Below are positions 1 through 7,665 of a DNA stretch of 12,781 bases, one piece after another. Under the pieces are notes generated by a model. That model worked only from the letters and a program-made list of their open reading frames with translations. It did no database searches and had not been told where the DNA came from. This DNA is from Burkholderiales bacterium UBA2647 (GTDB taxonomy: Bacteria > Pseudomonadota > Gammaproteobacteria > Burkholderiales > Burkholderiaceae_E): assembly GCA_002359635.1 (NCBI GenBank), contig DENJ01000059.1, forward strand, positions 3,368-16,148, written 5' to 3'. How positions within the stretch are numbered: the stretch's first letter is position 1; each line of letters starts with the position of its first letter. A program made the position numbers and the translations under genes.

Positions 1-11
1 AGTTTGAACTC

Positions 12-1979
12 ATGATCACAAGTCGCCTTGAGTCCTGCGCGGCTGTGACGCCCCTGCGCTACCGGATTGAGGCCTTTGATCCGAAAGGTCACTGTTTTCG
101 CGTCGGTTTCATCATCCACAGGGATGCCTTTTGGCATCCCTGTGATGCGCAGAGGATGCAAGCCGAGGGCACAGCGGCCTACCCGGAAAAGCTCACCTTA
201 CACATGGCCGCCTGGATTCCCGGCAGCTACATGATCCGGGAGTTCGCAAAGCATGTCCTCAAGACAGAAGCCTTTTTGATCGATCCGCAGGCCGACCCTC
301 TAACAAAGGGGGCAAAAAGAAAAGTTCTAAGGATTTCCAAAACAGCAAAGGCACGTTGGGAAATCACCGGGCTGCAAGCAGACGCTGAGCGTCTTGCAGC
401 AGGCCAGGAAACGCTCGCTGTATATGTCGAGGCGATCATTTACGCTTGGGATTTATCGGTCCGTGCCGCACACCTTGACCAAAGTCACGGCTTTTTCAAT
501 CCGACAAGTCTTTGTTTCAGACTCGAGGGTGCTGAAACACTGCCTTGTGACATCGACCTCATCGAGCCCGATCAAGGTCAAATCAAAGGCCCTTGGGAAG
601 TTGCCACAACGCTTCAAAGGCTAGAGCATACGCCTCAATGGGCCTTTGGCACCTATCGCGCACGAAACTATGACGATCTGGCGGACCATCCGGTTGAAAT
701 GGGTTCTTTTTCAAAATTTTCCTTTCAAGCCTGCGGTCTGCCTCATTGGTTGGTGGTGACGGGTCGACATCGATTCGATGCCAGCCGTGTTTGTCACGAT
801 TTGAAGAAAATTTGCGAAACACAGATTTATTTTTTTGATGCCGCAGGAAATGCACCCTTTGAACAATTCATGTTCCTGCTTACCGTCCTTGGCGAGGGCT
901 ACGGCGGGCTTGAGCACAGGGACTCGACCGCGTTGATTTGTAAGCGCGACGATCTGCCGGCACCCAATAGCCTTAAGTTGCGGCAAGATGGCTCACCGGA
1001 AGATCAGCAAACTGAGCCAAGCGAGGCTTATCAACGGTTTTTGGGCTTGGCAAGCCATGAGTATTTTCACGCTTGGCATGTGAAACGGATCAAGCCCGCG
1101 GTTTTCGTCGACTACGATTTCGCGCAGGAAAATTACACACGTTTGTTATGGATTTTTGAGGGATTTACGTCTTATTACGATGACTTGATGCTTCTGCGCG
1201 CTCATGTGATCTCCAAAAAGCGCTACCTGAAGGCACTTGAATCGACCATGAATCAAGTACTTCGAAATCCATCGCGAAGCGTTCAAAGCCTTGCTGATGC
1301 CAGCTTTGATGCCTGGATAAAATACTACCGCCAAGACGAAAATGCCGCCAATGCGCTCGTCAGCTACTACGCAAAAGGCGCGGTTGTGGCGCTTTGTATT
1401 GACCTGCTGATCCGCAAGGAAACCCGTCAAGAAGCGAGCCTCGATGATGTCATGCGTTTCTTATGGCAGCGATACGGCAAGGCTTTTTATACAAGCGGTC
1501 AGGCGGGCGAAAAGACAAGCGCCGGACTGGAGGAAACGGGATTCTTACCGGCGCTTTTTGAGGCTTGCGGCATCAAATCAAGAGCCAAGCGGCAGAGGTT
1601 GGCGAGGCAAATCGATGCATGGGTGGAGAGCACGGCCGAGTTACCGCTTGAGCGTTTGCTCGCTAGCGCAGGGGTGAAAGTCTCCTACAAGCGGGCGGGT
1701 CTGAGCCACGGCATGCGATACAGCATGCACCAGCACAACATGGTGCTCAGTGCGGTACTGATTGGATCTGCAGCCCATGAAGCGGGCTTATCGGCAGGCG
1801 ATCAAATCATTGCGATCGACGGCTTACGCGCAAGTGAGTCCACGCTCAAGGAGGCGGTTGATCGCTGCGAGTCACCCATTGAAATTCTGGCATTCAGACG
1901 CGATGAGTTGTTTCGCACCACGCTCAAACCAAGCAAAGATCCCCATCCGGAAGTCGTACTCGAAGCTAACGTCGCTTAA
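12..1979 (+). CDS. M61-family (glycyl aminopeptidase-type) metallopeptidase with PDZ domain
   Basis: The 655-residue protein carries the zinc-peptidase motif HEYFH at residues 349-353, followed by WHVKRIKP, and a third metal ligand candidate, E383, in WIFEGFTSYY. This is the arrangement of family M61. A PDZ-like domain occupies roughly residues 560-640 (AHEAGLSAGDQIIAIDG). The N-terminal part has the family's AWIPGSYMIREFAKH segment. Members are thought to cleave N-terminal Gly or Ala, but the physiological substrate is unclear. No signal peptide is visible, so a cytoplasmic location is likely. Compared with M61 N-termini that I recall, about 15 extra residues lie between FRVGFII and AWIPGSYM, and part of them is encoded by a perfect hairpin (117-144). 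The ATG at 12 is the only plausible start, but only 11 bases precede it and none is a good ribosome binding site. The gene converges on trpC. Confidence 0.94.
   Translation: MITSRLESCAAVTPLRYRIEAFDPKGHCFRVGFIIHRDAFWHPCDAQRMQAEGTAAYPEKLTLHMAAWIPGSYMIREFAKHVLKTEAFLIDPQADPLTKGAKRKVLRISKTAKARWEITGLQADAERLAAGQETLAVYVEAIIYAWDLSVRAAHLDQSHGFFNPTSLCFRLEGAETLPCDIDLIEPDQGQIKGPWEVATTLQRLEHTPQWAFGTYRARNYDDLADHPVEMGSFSKFSFQACGLPHWLVVTGRHRFDASRVCHDLKKICETQIYFFDAAGNAPFEQFMFLLTVLGEGYGGLEHRDSTALICKRDDLPAPNSLKLRQDGSPEDQQTEPSEAYQRFLGLASHEYFHAWHVKRIKPAVFVDYDFAQENYTRLLWIFEGFTSYYDDLMLLRAHVISKKRYLKALESTMNQVLRNPSRSVQSLADASFDAWIKYYRQDENAANALVSYYAKGAVVALCIDLLIRKETRQEASLDDVMRFLWQRYGKAFYTSGQAGEKTSAGLEETGFLPALFEACGIKSRAKRQRLARQIDAWVESTAELPLERLLASAGVKVSYKRAGLSHGMRYSMHQHNMVLSAVLIGSAAHEAGLSAGDQIIAIDGLRASESTLKEAVDRCESPIEILAFRRDELFRTTLKPSKDPHPEVVLEANVA
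117..144. repeat. Perfect 12-bp inverted repeat with TTTT loop inside the M61 gene
   Basis: The left arm CACAGGGATGCC (117-128) and right arm GGCATCCCTGTG (133-144) are exact reverse complements around a TTTT loop. They encode residues 36-44 of the peptidase, in frame, within a stretch that seems to be extra relative to other M61 proteins. A 12-of-12 match with a 4-nt loop is unlikely by chance in coding DNA. I saw no second copy in the window. It could be a remnant of a palindromic mobile element or a recombination-made hairpin. Confidence 0.85.
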
Positions 1980-2075
1980 CCCTCCTGAGCTGGGAGGCTT
2001 CGCGTCATCGATGAGGGCTCGCTCAAAACAAGGGATTTGCTTCGGTGCCTCGTATGGCTTCTAAGTCCTGGGTGT
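1980..2075. other. Convergent spacer between the M61 gene and trpC
   Basis: The 96 bases between the two converging stop codons contain a small imperfect stem, CCTCC/GGAGG, at about 1981-1997, and no T-tract on either strand. Bidirectional termination would be expected here, but I cannot point to a convincing intrinsic terminator. Confidence 0.5.
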
Positions 2076-2882
2076 TCAGCCTTGCGTAGCAAAAAGCGCT
2101 CGTAGCGCCTCGCCGGGAACCGGCGCACGCATAAAGGCCTCTCCGACCAAAAAGCCATAGACATCATGATCAAGCATGATTAAGACATCGCGGCGGCTCA
2201 AGATGCCACTTTCAGTCACAAGCAAGCGGTCGGGCGGGATCGCCGGCAGTAGGCTAAGCGTTGTTTCCAAAGCGACCTCGAAGGTATGTAAATTTCTATT
2301 ATTAATACCTAACAAACCCGTTTTGAGCGCAAGGGCTCGGTCAAGCTCTTCTTGGTTATGAATTTCAACCAACACATCAAGCCCACAATCGTTTGCACAA
2401 GCCTCCAGATCCTGAAGTACCTGGTCACCCAATGCTGCAACAATCAGCAAAATGCAATCTGCGCCCGCCGCGCAAGCCTGGTAGACCTGCCAGGGATGGC
2501 AAAGAAAATCTTTCCGGATCACAGGCAATTTGCAGGCTTCCCGGGCAGCAATGAGATGGGCAAGTTCCCCCTGAAAAAAACCTTCATCGGTCAATACCGA
2601 CAAACATGTGGCGCCATGGGCTTCATAAGAGCGGGCGATGGCGGGCGGATCAAAATCATCCCGCAAAAGACCTTTGCTGGGACTTGCCCGCTTTATTTCG
2701 GCAATCACCGCCGGCTTTTTGGCCTCAATGCCTTGCCGCATCGCCCGGGCAAAGCCGCGAGGCTCATCGGCCCGCAGTCGCTTTTCGGCTGCCCGCTTCA
2801 TCTCGGGCAGCGCAATCTGCAAAAGGCCTTGTTCAACTTCCTTGGCCTTGACCGCCATAATACTTTCGAGAATCTTACTCAT
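2076..2882 (-). CDS. trpC: Indole-3-glycerol phosphate synthase
   Basis: This enzyme closes 1-(2-carboxyphenylamino)-1-deoxyribulose 5-phosphate to indole-3-glycerol phosphate, the fourth step from chorismate to tryptophan. The 268-residue sequence is a complete monofunctional TrpC (beta/alpha)8 barrel. Visible family motifs are AEIKRASPSKG (E62, K64 and the SPS of residues 67-69), the catalytic lysine region VIRKDF (K124), VEIH (E173), GINNRNL (N194-R196) and VTESGI (E224). There is no fused TrpF domain, unlike the E. coli protein. The ATG lies 14 nt after the trpD stop, with only a weak ribosome binding site (GGCTGACAGACTCG precedes it), so translation probably depends on coupling to trpD. 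It is the last gene of the minus-strand block and converges on the M61 gene. Confidence 0.97.
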   Translation of the reverse strand: MSKILESIMAVKAKEVEQGLLQIALPEMKRAAEKRLRADEPRGFARAMRQGIEAKKPAVIAEIKRASPSKGLLRDDFDPPAIARSYEAHGATCLSVLTDEGFFQGELAHLIAAREACKLPVIRKDFLCHPWQVYQACAAGADCILLIVAALGDQVLQDLEACANDCGLDVLVEIHNQEELDRALALKTGLLGINNRNLHTFEVALETTLSLLPAIPPDRLLVTESGILSRRDVLIMLDHDVYGFLVGEAFMRAPVPGEALRALFATQG

Positions 2883-2896
2883 CGAGTCTGTCAGCC

Positions 2897-3934
2897 TTAG
2901 GCGCTCGCGCCAAGTTGCTGGCTGAGAAGTATGAAGCTTTCCAGTTTCTTCCGCGCAGCTCCCGATCTTGCTGTCTCACGAGCCAGTGCCAAGCCCTGAG
3001 CGATGGAATCCGCAAGGCCTGCGGTATAGAGCGCCGCGCCGGCATTCAGACAAACAATTTCGAAAGGCGTTCCAGCCTGGCCTTCGATCGCCTGCAACAA
3101 CATCTGGCGGGATTCCTGGGCATTGTCCACCCGAAGGCTGCGATGACTCATCATCGGCATCCCAAAATCCTCGGGATGAATCTCGTATTCAAGGATTTCC
3201 CCGTTTCTGAGCTCACCCACCATGGTGGCCGCACCCAGAGAAATCTCATCCATACCGTCTTTGCCCCAAACAACGAGCGCATGTTTAGCGCCGAGATTTT
3301 TGAGCACACGGACCTGTATGCCGACAAGATCCGGATGAAAAACACCCATCAAGATATTGGGTGCGCCTGCAGGGTTCGTCAGTGGCCCTAAGATATTAAA
3401 GAGGGTCCGCACGCCGAGTTCGCGACGCACCGCCGCTACATTTTTCATCGCGGGATGATGATTCGGCGCAAACATGAACCCCAGACCAATCTCTTCAATA
3501 CAGCGCGCAACCTGTTGTGCTTGAAGATTAATCTGTACACCCAGAGCCTCGAGCACATCCGCACTGCCGGATTTCGAGGACACACCGCGATTGCCATGTT
3601 TGGCGACCTTGGCACCGGCAGCAGCAACAATAAACATCGCAGCCGTCGAAATATTAAACGTATGCGAACCATCGCCTCCGGTGCCGACAATATCAACAAA
3701 ATGCGGACCACCATCAACCTTGACCTGATTTGCAAATTCACGCATCACCTGCGCCGCGGCGCTGATCTCGCCGATGGTTTCTTTCTTAACCCTCAATCCC
3801 ATGAGCAGGGCTGCGCTGACTGCGGGCGATAGCTCACCCCGCATGATCATACGCATCAGCGCGAGCATTTCATCATGAAAAATCTCACGGTGTTCGATAC
3901 AACGCTTAAGCGCTTCCTGAACCGTTATCGTCAT
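2897..3934 (-). CDS. trpD: Anthranilate phosphoribosyltransferase
   Basis: The enzyme transfers phosphoribose from PRPP to anthranilate, the second step after chorismate in the tryptophan pathway. At 345 residues it has normal length and no fused TrpG domain. Family motifs are intact: the PRPP-binding GTGGD at residues 84-88, KHGNRGVSSKSGSAD at 112-126, NILGPLTNPA at 180-189, and the metal-binding acidic pair in DGMDE (D229, E230). The ATG at 3934 lies 14 nt downstream of the trpG stop and is preceded by AAAGG with 9 nt spacing. It sits between trpG and trpC in a tight run, which implies one transcript. Confidence 0.97.
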   Translation of the reverse strand: MTITVQEALKRCIEHREIFHDEMLALMRMIMRGELSPAVSAALLMGLRVKKETIGEISAAAQVMREFANQVKVDGGPHFVDIVGTGGDGSHTFNISTAAMFIVAAAGAKVAKHGNRGVSSKSGSADVLEALGVQINLQAQQVARCIEEIGLGFMFAPNHHPAMKNVAAVRRELGVRTLFNILGPLTNPAGAPNILMGVFHPDLVGIQVRVLKNLGAKHALVVWGKDGMDEISLGAATMVGELRNGEILEYEIHPEDFGMPMMSHRSLRVDNAQESRQMLLQAIEGQAGTPFEIVCLNAGAALYTAGLADSIAQGLALARETARSGAARKKLESFILLSQQLGASA

Positions 3935-3948
3935 CGTTCCAGCCTTTA

Positions 3949-4512
3949 TCAGTGTTTGAGGAAACGATCGAGCATGGCCATACCATGCTCAGTATCGATC
4001 GACTCCGGGTGAAACTGCAGGCCTTCGATGGGATGATCCCTGTGGCGTACACCCATGATTTCGCCGTCTGCGGTCTGCGCCGTAATGTCCAGACAATTCG
4101 GCAGCGATTGACGCTCAATGGCAAGCGAGTGATAACGAACCACCGAAAACGGGCTTGGCAATCCCGAGAAAATGCCTTGACCCTCGTGCAGCACAAGACT
4201 CGATTTGCCATGCATGACTTGTTGTGCCCGGATAATCCGCGCCCCAAAGACCTGCCCGATCGACTGATGGCCAAGACACACCCCCAAGATCGGAATTTTC
4301 CCGCAAAAATGTCTGATCGCCGGCATCGAAATGCCTGCTTCATTGGGTGTGCAAGGGCCCGGTGAAATCACCAAATGGCTCGGCCTTAATGCTTCCAGAT
4401 CTTGTAAATCAGCAGCATCGTTTCTCACGGTTATAACCTCCGTGCCCAGGGCCCGAAGATACTGAACGAGGTTATAAGTGAAGGAATCGTAATTGTCGAT
4501 CATGAGTAGCAT
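3949..4512 (-). CDS. trpG: Anthranilate synthase component II (glutamine amidotransferase)
   Basis: This class I glutamine amidotransferase hydrolyses glutamine and passes ammonia to TrpE for anthranilate synthesis. The 187-residue protein starts with the typical MLLMIDNYDSFTYNL. It has the nucleophile elbow GVCLGHQ (Cys79) and the His/Glu of the triad in QFHPES (H168, E170). In many bacteria the same subunit also serves PabB, and no separate pabA is seen here. AGGA lies 8 nt before the ATG at 4512. A second in-frame ATG (codon 4) is less well placed. The 58-nt gap to trpE carries nothing that I recognise. It is a free-standing TrpG, not fused to TrpE or TrpD. Confidence 0.97.
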   Translation of the reverse strand: MLLMIDNYDSFTYNLVQYLRALGTEVITVRNDAADLQDLEALRPSHLVISPGPCTPNEAGISMPAIRHFCGKIPILGVCLGHQSIGQVFGARIIRAQQVMHGKSSLVLHEGQGIFSGLPSPFSVVRYHSLAIERQSLPNCLDITAQTADGEIMGVRHRDHPIEGLQFHPESIDTEHGMAMLDRFLKH

Positions 4513-4570
4513 GGGTTTAATCCTATCGACGCGGCAAATGACTCAATCAACCAACTCAGATGACCTTAAC

Positions 4571-6070
4571 TTAATGTTCAAGACCGTTTTCCACGAGTTC
4601 TGCTGCCTTCAGCACCGCACGGGCCTTCATCTCAGTTTCCTGCCATTCGGCCTCGGGTGAGGAATCGTAGACAATCCCTGCCGCAGCTTGAACGTTCAAT
4701 ATTTTATCTTTGAGAATACCGGTTCGAATCGCGATCGCAACATCCATATGTCCAGACCAGCTTAAATAACCCACAGCACCACCGTAAATTCCGCGGCGGG
4801 TTTGCTCCAAATCATCGATCACTTCCATGGCGCGAACTTTGGGCGCTCCGGTGAGGGTACCTGCCGGAAAACTTGCCCTTAAGACATCCATATCGTCGAG
4901 ACCATCTTCAAGCAGACCTTCAACATTCGATACAATATGTTGAACGTGTGAGTATTTTTCGATCACCATTTTTTCTGTGACACGAACGGTACCGGTTTTT
5001 GCAATTCGACCGAGGTCATTACGCGCCAGGTCGATAAGCATGAGATGTTCGGCACACTCCTTCGGATCTGCAAGCAATTCACGCGCAAGCGCCTGGTCTT
5101 GCTGAGGCGATAAGCCTCGTCGTCTCGTGCCGGCGATCGGTCGAATCGTGACCCTGGTTGCCCCTTCGGGATCTTCCGTTTCAAGAATTTCTTGTCGTAC
5201 CAAGATTTCAGGCGAAGCACCCACGATCTGGAATTCACCAAAATCGTAATAATACATATAAGGTGAAGGATTGATCGACCGCAGGGCTCGGTAAAGCGCC
5301 AAGGGGGGGTGATCAAAGGGCTTGCGGATCAATTGCCCGATTTGCACCTGCATCAAGTCGCCTGCGATGATGAGTTCTCGCGCTTTACGAGCAGCCTCGA
5401 GATAAGCCGGTTTATCAAAACCGCGTATCTCGCTGCTTTCCAGCCCTGGCGCCGGCACCGGTTCTTGGACTGCGCGCTGAAGCTTTGCCTTCAGCGCCCT
5501 TAATCGCTTTTGAGTTTGCGTCCATGCATCAGGACTGCGTGCATCTGCATAAACCACCAGATAAAGCTTGCCGCGGAGATTGTCGACGATTGCCAACTCG
5601 TCGACCAGCAAGAACAGCATGTCGGGTGTTCCGATAGGATCGGGTTTGTTGCATGGACCAAGACGGGGTTCAATGAATCGCACCAGGTCGTAGCCCAAAT
5701 AGCCTGCAAGCCCGCCGCAAAAACGTGGCAACCCCGGACGCAGCGCCACCTTAAACCGTTTGCGATAGTCGCGGACGAAGGTAAGCGGGTCGCCACGGTG
5801 CGACTCGATCACCTTGTCGTCGCGAAGAACCTCTATCGAATCATCGCGACTCCGGATGGATGTACGCGCTGACAATCCAATAAAGGAGTAGCGACCGAAG
5901 CGTTCTCCACCTTCCACCGACTCCAGTAGAAAGCTGTTTTTCCGATGGCCCGGTTCGTTAAGCTTGCAATAAACCGACAAAGGTGTTTCTAAATCGGCAA
6001 GACATTCGCTGATGAGCGCAATGCGATCAAAGCCTTGAGCTGCAATCGCTTTAAATTCAAACTCTGTCAT
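4571..6070 (-). CDS. trpE: Anthranilate synthase component I
   Basis: With ammonia from TrpG this chorismate-binding enzyme makes anthranilate, the committed step of tryptophan synthesis. The 499 residues include the N-terminal feedback motif SFLLES (46-51), where tryptophan is expected to bind, so allosteric inhibition should be retained. The chorismate-binding half is complete: IRPIAGTRRRG (309-319), EHLMLIDLARNDLGRI (341-356), SHVQHIVS (374-381), FPAGTLTGAPKVRAME (401-416), YGGAVGY (429-435) and AAAGIVYDS (462-470). AGGAG (6080-6084) lies 9 nt before the ATG. An 11-codon mini-ORF ends on the start codon, and a 107-nt, potentially structured spacer separates trpE from gph. No tryptophan-rich leader peptide is present, so classical E. 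coli-type attenuation is not supported. Confidence 0.97.
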   Translation of the reverse strand: MTEFEFKAIAAQGFDRIALISECLADLETPLSVYCKLNEPGHRKNSFLLESVEGGERFGRYSFIGLSARTSIRSRDDSIEVLRDDKVIESHRGDPLTFVRDYRKRFKVALRPGLPRFCGGLAGYLGYDLVRFIEPRLGPCNKPDPIGTPDMLFLLVDELAIVDNLRGKLYLVVYADARSPDAWTQTQKRLRALKAKLQRAVQEPVPAPGLESSEIRGFDKPAYLEAARKARELIIAGDLMQVQIGQLIRKPFDHPPLALYRALRSINPSPYMYYYDFGEFQIVGASPEILVRQEILETEDPEGATRVTIRPIAGTRRRGLSPQQDQALARELLADPKECAEHLMLIDLARNDLGRIAKTGTVRVTEKMVIEKYSHVQHIVSNVEGLLEDGLDDMDVLRASFPAGTLTGAPKVRAMEVIDDLEQTRRGIYGGAVGYLSWSGHMDVAIAIRTGILKDKILNVQAAAGIVYDSSPEAEWQETEMKARAVLKAAELVENGLEH

Positions 6071-6102
6071 GGTGATCCGCTCCTGCCAGCCTTAGCTTTC
6101 AT
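6067..6102 (-). CDS. Possible 11-codon leader mini-ORF overlapping the trpE start
   Basis: ATG at 6102-6100 is preceded by GGGAG (6108-6112) with 5 nt spacing. It reads MKAKAGRSGSP and stops at TGA 6069-6067, which shares bases with the trpE ATG (an ATGA overlap). The layout suits translational coupling: ribosomes finishing the mini-ORF would stop on the trpE start and its AGGAG. It has no Trp codons. It is very short and could be chance, but the well-placed ribosome binding site and the exact overlap are both visible. Confidence 0.3.
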   Translation of the reverse strand: MKAKAGRSGSP

Positions 6103-6177
6103 TGCCGCTCCCGTTTGCCCTTGTTGGGCTCCAGCGCTGAGAAGCGCGCACCGGTTGCGATGGAGGGCTGGCTTTTG
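6071..6177 (-). promoter_or_regulatory. gph-trpE spacer / structured trpE leader region
   Basis: Read on the minus strand, the 107-nt spacer contains nested complementary segments. GCCAGCC (6172-6166) matches GGCTGGC (6091-6085), which directly abuts the trpE AGGAG. Inside this, CTCCA (6165-6161) matches TGGAG (6133-6129), enclosing a GCGCT/AGCGC hairpin (6147-6134). GCCC/GGGC (6129-6117) forms another small stem. No strong sigma70 promoter and no T-tract terminator were seen. Whether the RNA folds this way or binds a regulator is inference. Confidence 0.3.
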
Positions 6178-6933
6178 CTACGCGTCGCTACCAGGTGCTG
6201 GGTTAATGCCAGCACCACCAACGCCGATCGGCGTTTTTAAGAGGTAGTTTGATTGCAAAGTCCATTGTGCAAATGCATCGATGCTCGGAACTATACCATC
6301 GCAGTCAATCTGATCAAGCGCCACACCCTCCCGATAGCCGTAAGGCAACAAAAAAACCGGCATGCCCGCAGCACGCGCGGCTTTCGCGTCATTGGCAGAA
6401 TCCCCAAGCATCCATACCGATTGCGGCATCAGGCCTAGCCGCCTGGCCGCCTCCAAGAGCGGTTGCGGGTGAGGCTTCTTGTGAGGCAAGGCATCCCCAC
6501 CCACCGCAAATCGGAAATAGTGCGAAAGTTTCGAACGCTCAAGTAAACCTTCCGCGAAAGACTGATCCTTATTGGTAACAACCGCCATCGGCACTTTTGC
6601 CCCGTACAGGCGCTCCAAGCCCTCGATCACGCCATCAAAGGGCCTGGCCCAGAGACCGTTATATTGTTCATAAAACGTGCGAAAATGTCGCATCCCTTGC
6701 CGGAGCGATTCGGCACTTGCATCGGCAGCAAGATCGTCTGTGATTAAACGATGAACAAAGCGTTCGGCACCTTTGCCAATAAAACCCAGGATGCGCGCAT
6801 CGCAAAGCGGCGGCAAGGCAAGTGCGTCTCGAATCGCATGGCCTGTTTGCACAAGATCTTTGGCTGTATCAAGCAAGGTGCCGTCAAGATCAAATAACAA
6901 AGCTTCAATGCCAGCACTCAAGGCTTCGGTCAT
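6178..6933 (-). CDS. gph: Phosphoglycolate phosphatase (HAD superfamily)
   Basis: This HAD-family phosphatase removes phosphate from 2-phosphoglycolate, a by-product of DNA repair and oxygenation reactions. Numbering from the ATG at 6933, motif I is DLDGT (15-19, nucleophile D15 and acid/base D17), motif II includes VVTNK, the motif III lysine is in HKKPHP, and motif IV is LGDSANDAKAA. A GTG at 6939, which abuts the rpe stop, is an alternative start. I prefer the ATG because AGG within the rpe stop lies 5 nt upstream of it. The rpe-gph junction implies co-transcription and coupling. The C-terminal tail (TPIGVGGAGINPAPGSDA) is glycine- and proline-rich, looks unlike a HAD core, and is encoded by two adjacent inverted repeats, so it may be a late addition. 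Confidence 0.93.
   Translation of the reverse strand: MTEALSAGIEALLFDLDGTLLDTAKDLVQTGHAIRDALALPPLCDARILGFIGKGAERFVHRLITDDLAADASAESLRQGMRHFRTFYEQYNGLWARPFDGVIEGLERLYGAKVPMAVVTNKDQSFAEGLLERSKLSHYFRFAVGGDALPHKKPHPQPLLEAARRLGLMPQSVWMLGDSANDAKAARAAGMPVFLLPYGYREGVALDQIDCDGIVPSIDAFAQWTLQSNYLLKTPIGVGGAGINPAPGSDA
6194..6216. repeat. 8-bp inverted repeat in the 3' end of gph
   Basis: GGTGCTGG (6194-6201) and CCAGCACC (6209-6216) are exact complements around a 7-nt loop. The stem lies within the codons for the unusual Gph tail. No T-tract follows on the minus strand, so a terminator role is not supported. Confidence 0.7.
6220..6235. repeat. 16-bp perfect palindrome in the 3' end of gph
   Basis: AACGCCGATCGGCGTT reads the same on both strands. 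On the plus strand it runs into a T5 tract (6234-6238), resembling an intrinsic terminator, but no plus-strand gene ends nearby and a palindrome with no loop folds poorly. It contains a CGATCG core and lies only 3 nt from the neighbouring inverted repeat. Confidence 0.7.
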
Positions 6934-6939
6934 AAGCAC

Positions 6940-7665
6940 CTAAGAAAGCGTGACGTGAGCGCGCTCGATGGCAAGCCTCATCCGCCCCAGAACCTCACGA
7001 TAGTGACCATCGGCATCGGGCGCAGAAAACACGGCGGACCCTGCGACGAAGCAATCCGCGCCCGCCAATGCAATCTGTGCAATGTTATCGGTTTTGATAC
7101 CACCGTCGACTTGCAAGACGATTGAACCGCCACCTTCTGCCACGTGGCGGTCGATCATGGCACGGGCAGCTCGAACCTTTGCCAGCGTGGCAGGCAGAAA
7201 CTGCTGCCCGCCAAAACCCGGATTTACCGACATGAGCAGTATCAAATCAAGTCGATGCATGGCAAAGTCGAGCAGGTGGAGCGGCGTTGCCGGATTGAGC
7301 ACAAGCCCTGCTTTGCAGCCCTGATCCTTGATGAGTTGCAAGGAGCGGTCAATATGTTCCGAGGCTTCCGGATGAAAACTGATCCAATCAGCACCAGCTT
7401 GCGCAAAGCCGCTGATTAGCGCATCAACAGGTTTCACCATCAAATGGACATCGAGGGGCAAACGGGTATGGGGTCTGATCGCATGACAGACCATCGGGCC
7501 GATCGTGAGGTTAGGCACATAATGATTGTCCATCACATCCACATGGATCCAATCGGCGCCGCTTGCCTCAAGCGCCCGCACTTCTTCTCCCAGCCTAGAA
7601 AAGTCGGCGGACAAAAGGCTCGGGGCAATGCAGTGGCGGGGTTTCATCGGTATGCTTGAGTTCAT
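6940..7665 (-). CDS. rpe: Ribulose-phosphate 3-epimerase
   Basis: The enzyme interconverts ribulose 5-phosphate and xylulose 5-phosphate in the pentose-phosphate pathway. The 241-residue TIM-barrel sequence keeps the metal and catalytic residues: HVDVMDNHYVPNLT (H41, D43, D45), DVHLMV (H74), SVNPGFGGQQF (146-156) and QVDGGI (D187). It is the first gene of the block that continues into gph and trpEGDC. The start is uncertain. The ATG at 7665 has no clear ribosome binding site and lies only 5 nt from a TACAAT -10-like hexamer. A second ATG at 7647 (codon 7, MKPRHCIAPSLLSADF) matches the usual family N-terminus, which begins a few residues before IAPS. The product would then be 235 residues. Confidence 0.96.
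   Translation of the reverse strand: MNSSIPMKPRHCIAPSLLSADFSRLGEEVRALEASGADWIHVDVMDNHYVPNLTIGPMVCHAIRPHTRLPLDVHLMVKPVDALISGFAQAGADWISFHPEASEHIDRSLQLIKDQGCKAGLVLNPATPLHLLDFAMHRLDLILLMSVNPGFGGQQFLPATLAKVRAARAMIDRHVAEGGGSIVLQVDGGIKTDNIAQIALAGADCFVAGSAVFSAPDADGHYREVLGRMRLAIERAHVTLS

Noticed and set aside
1976..2075. Intrinsic terminator between the M61 gene and trpC
   Set aside because: Only a 5-bp CCTCC/GGAGG stem is present and neither strand has a T-tract after it.
2352..3391. Long plus-strand open frames (182 and 158 codons) opposite trpC and trpD
   Set aside because: They lie wholly antisense to well-conserved enzyme genes, their translations look like no known protein, and their composition follows from the codon pattern of the genes beneath them.
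5112..5146. TrpE motif reads IAGTRRRG instead of IAGTRPRG
   Set aside because: Arg or Lys at this position occurs in functional TrpE proteins of other bacteria, so this is ordinary variation.
6071..6240. Classical Trp leader-peptide attenuator before trpE
   Set aside because: No short ORF with consecutive Trp codons and no terminator stem with a T-tract exist in the spacer; the only mini-ORF has no Trp.
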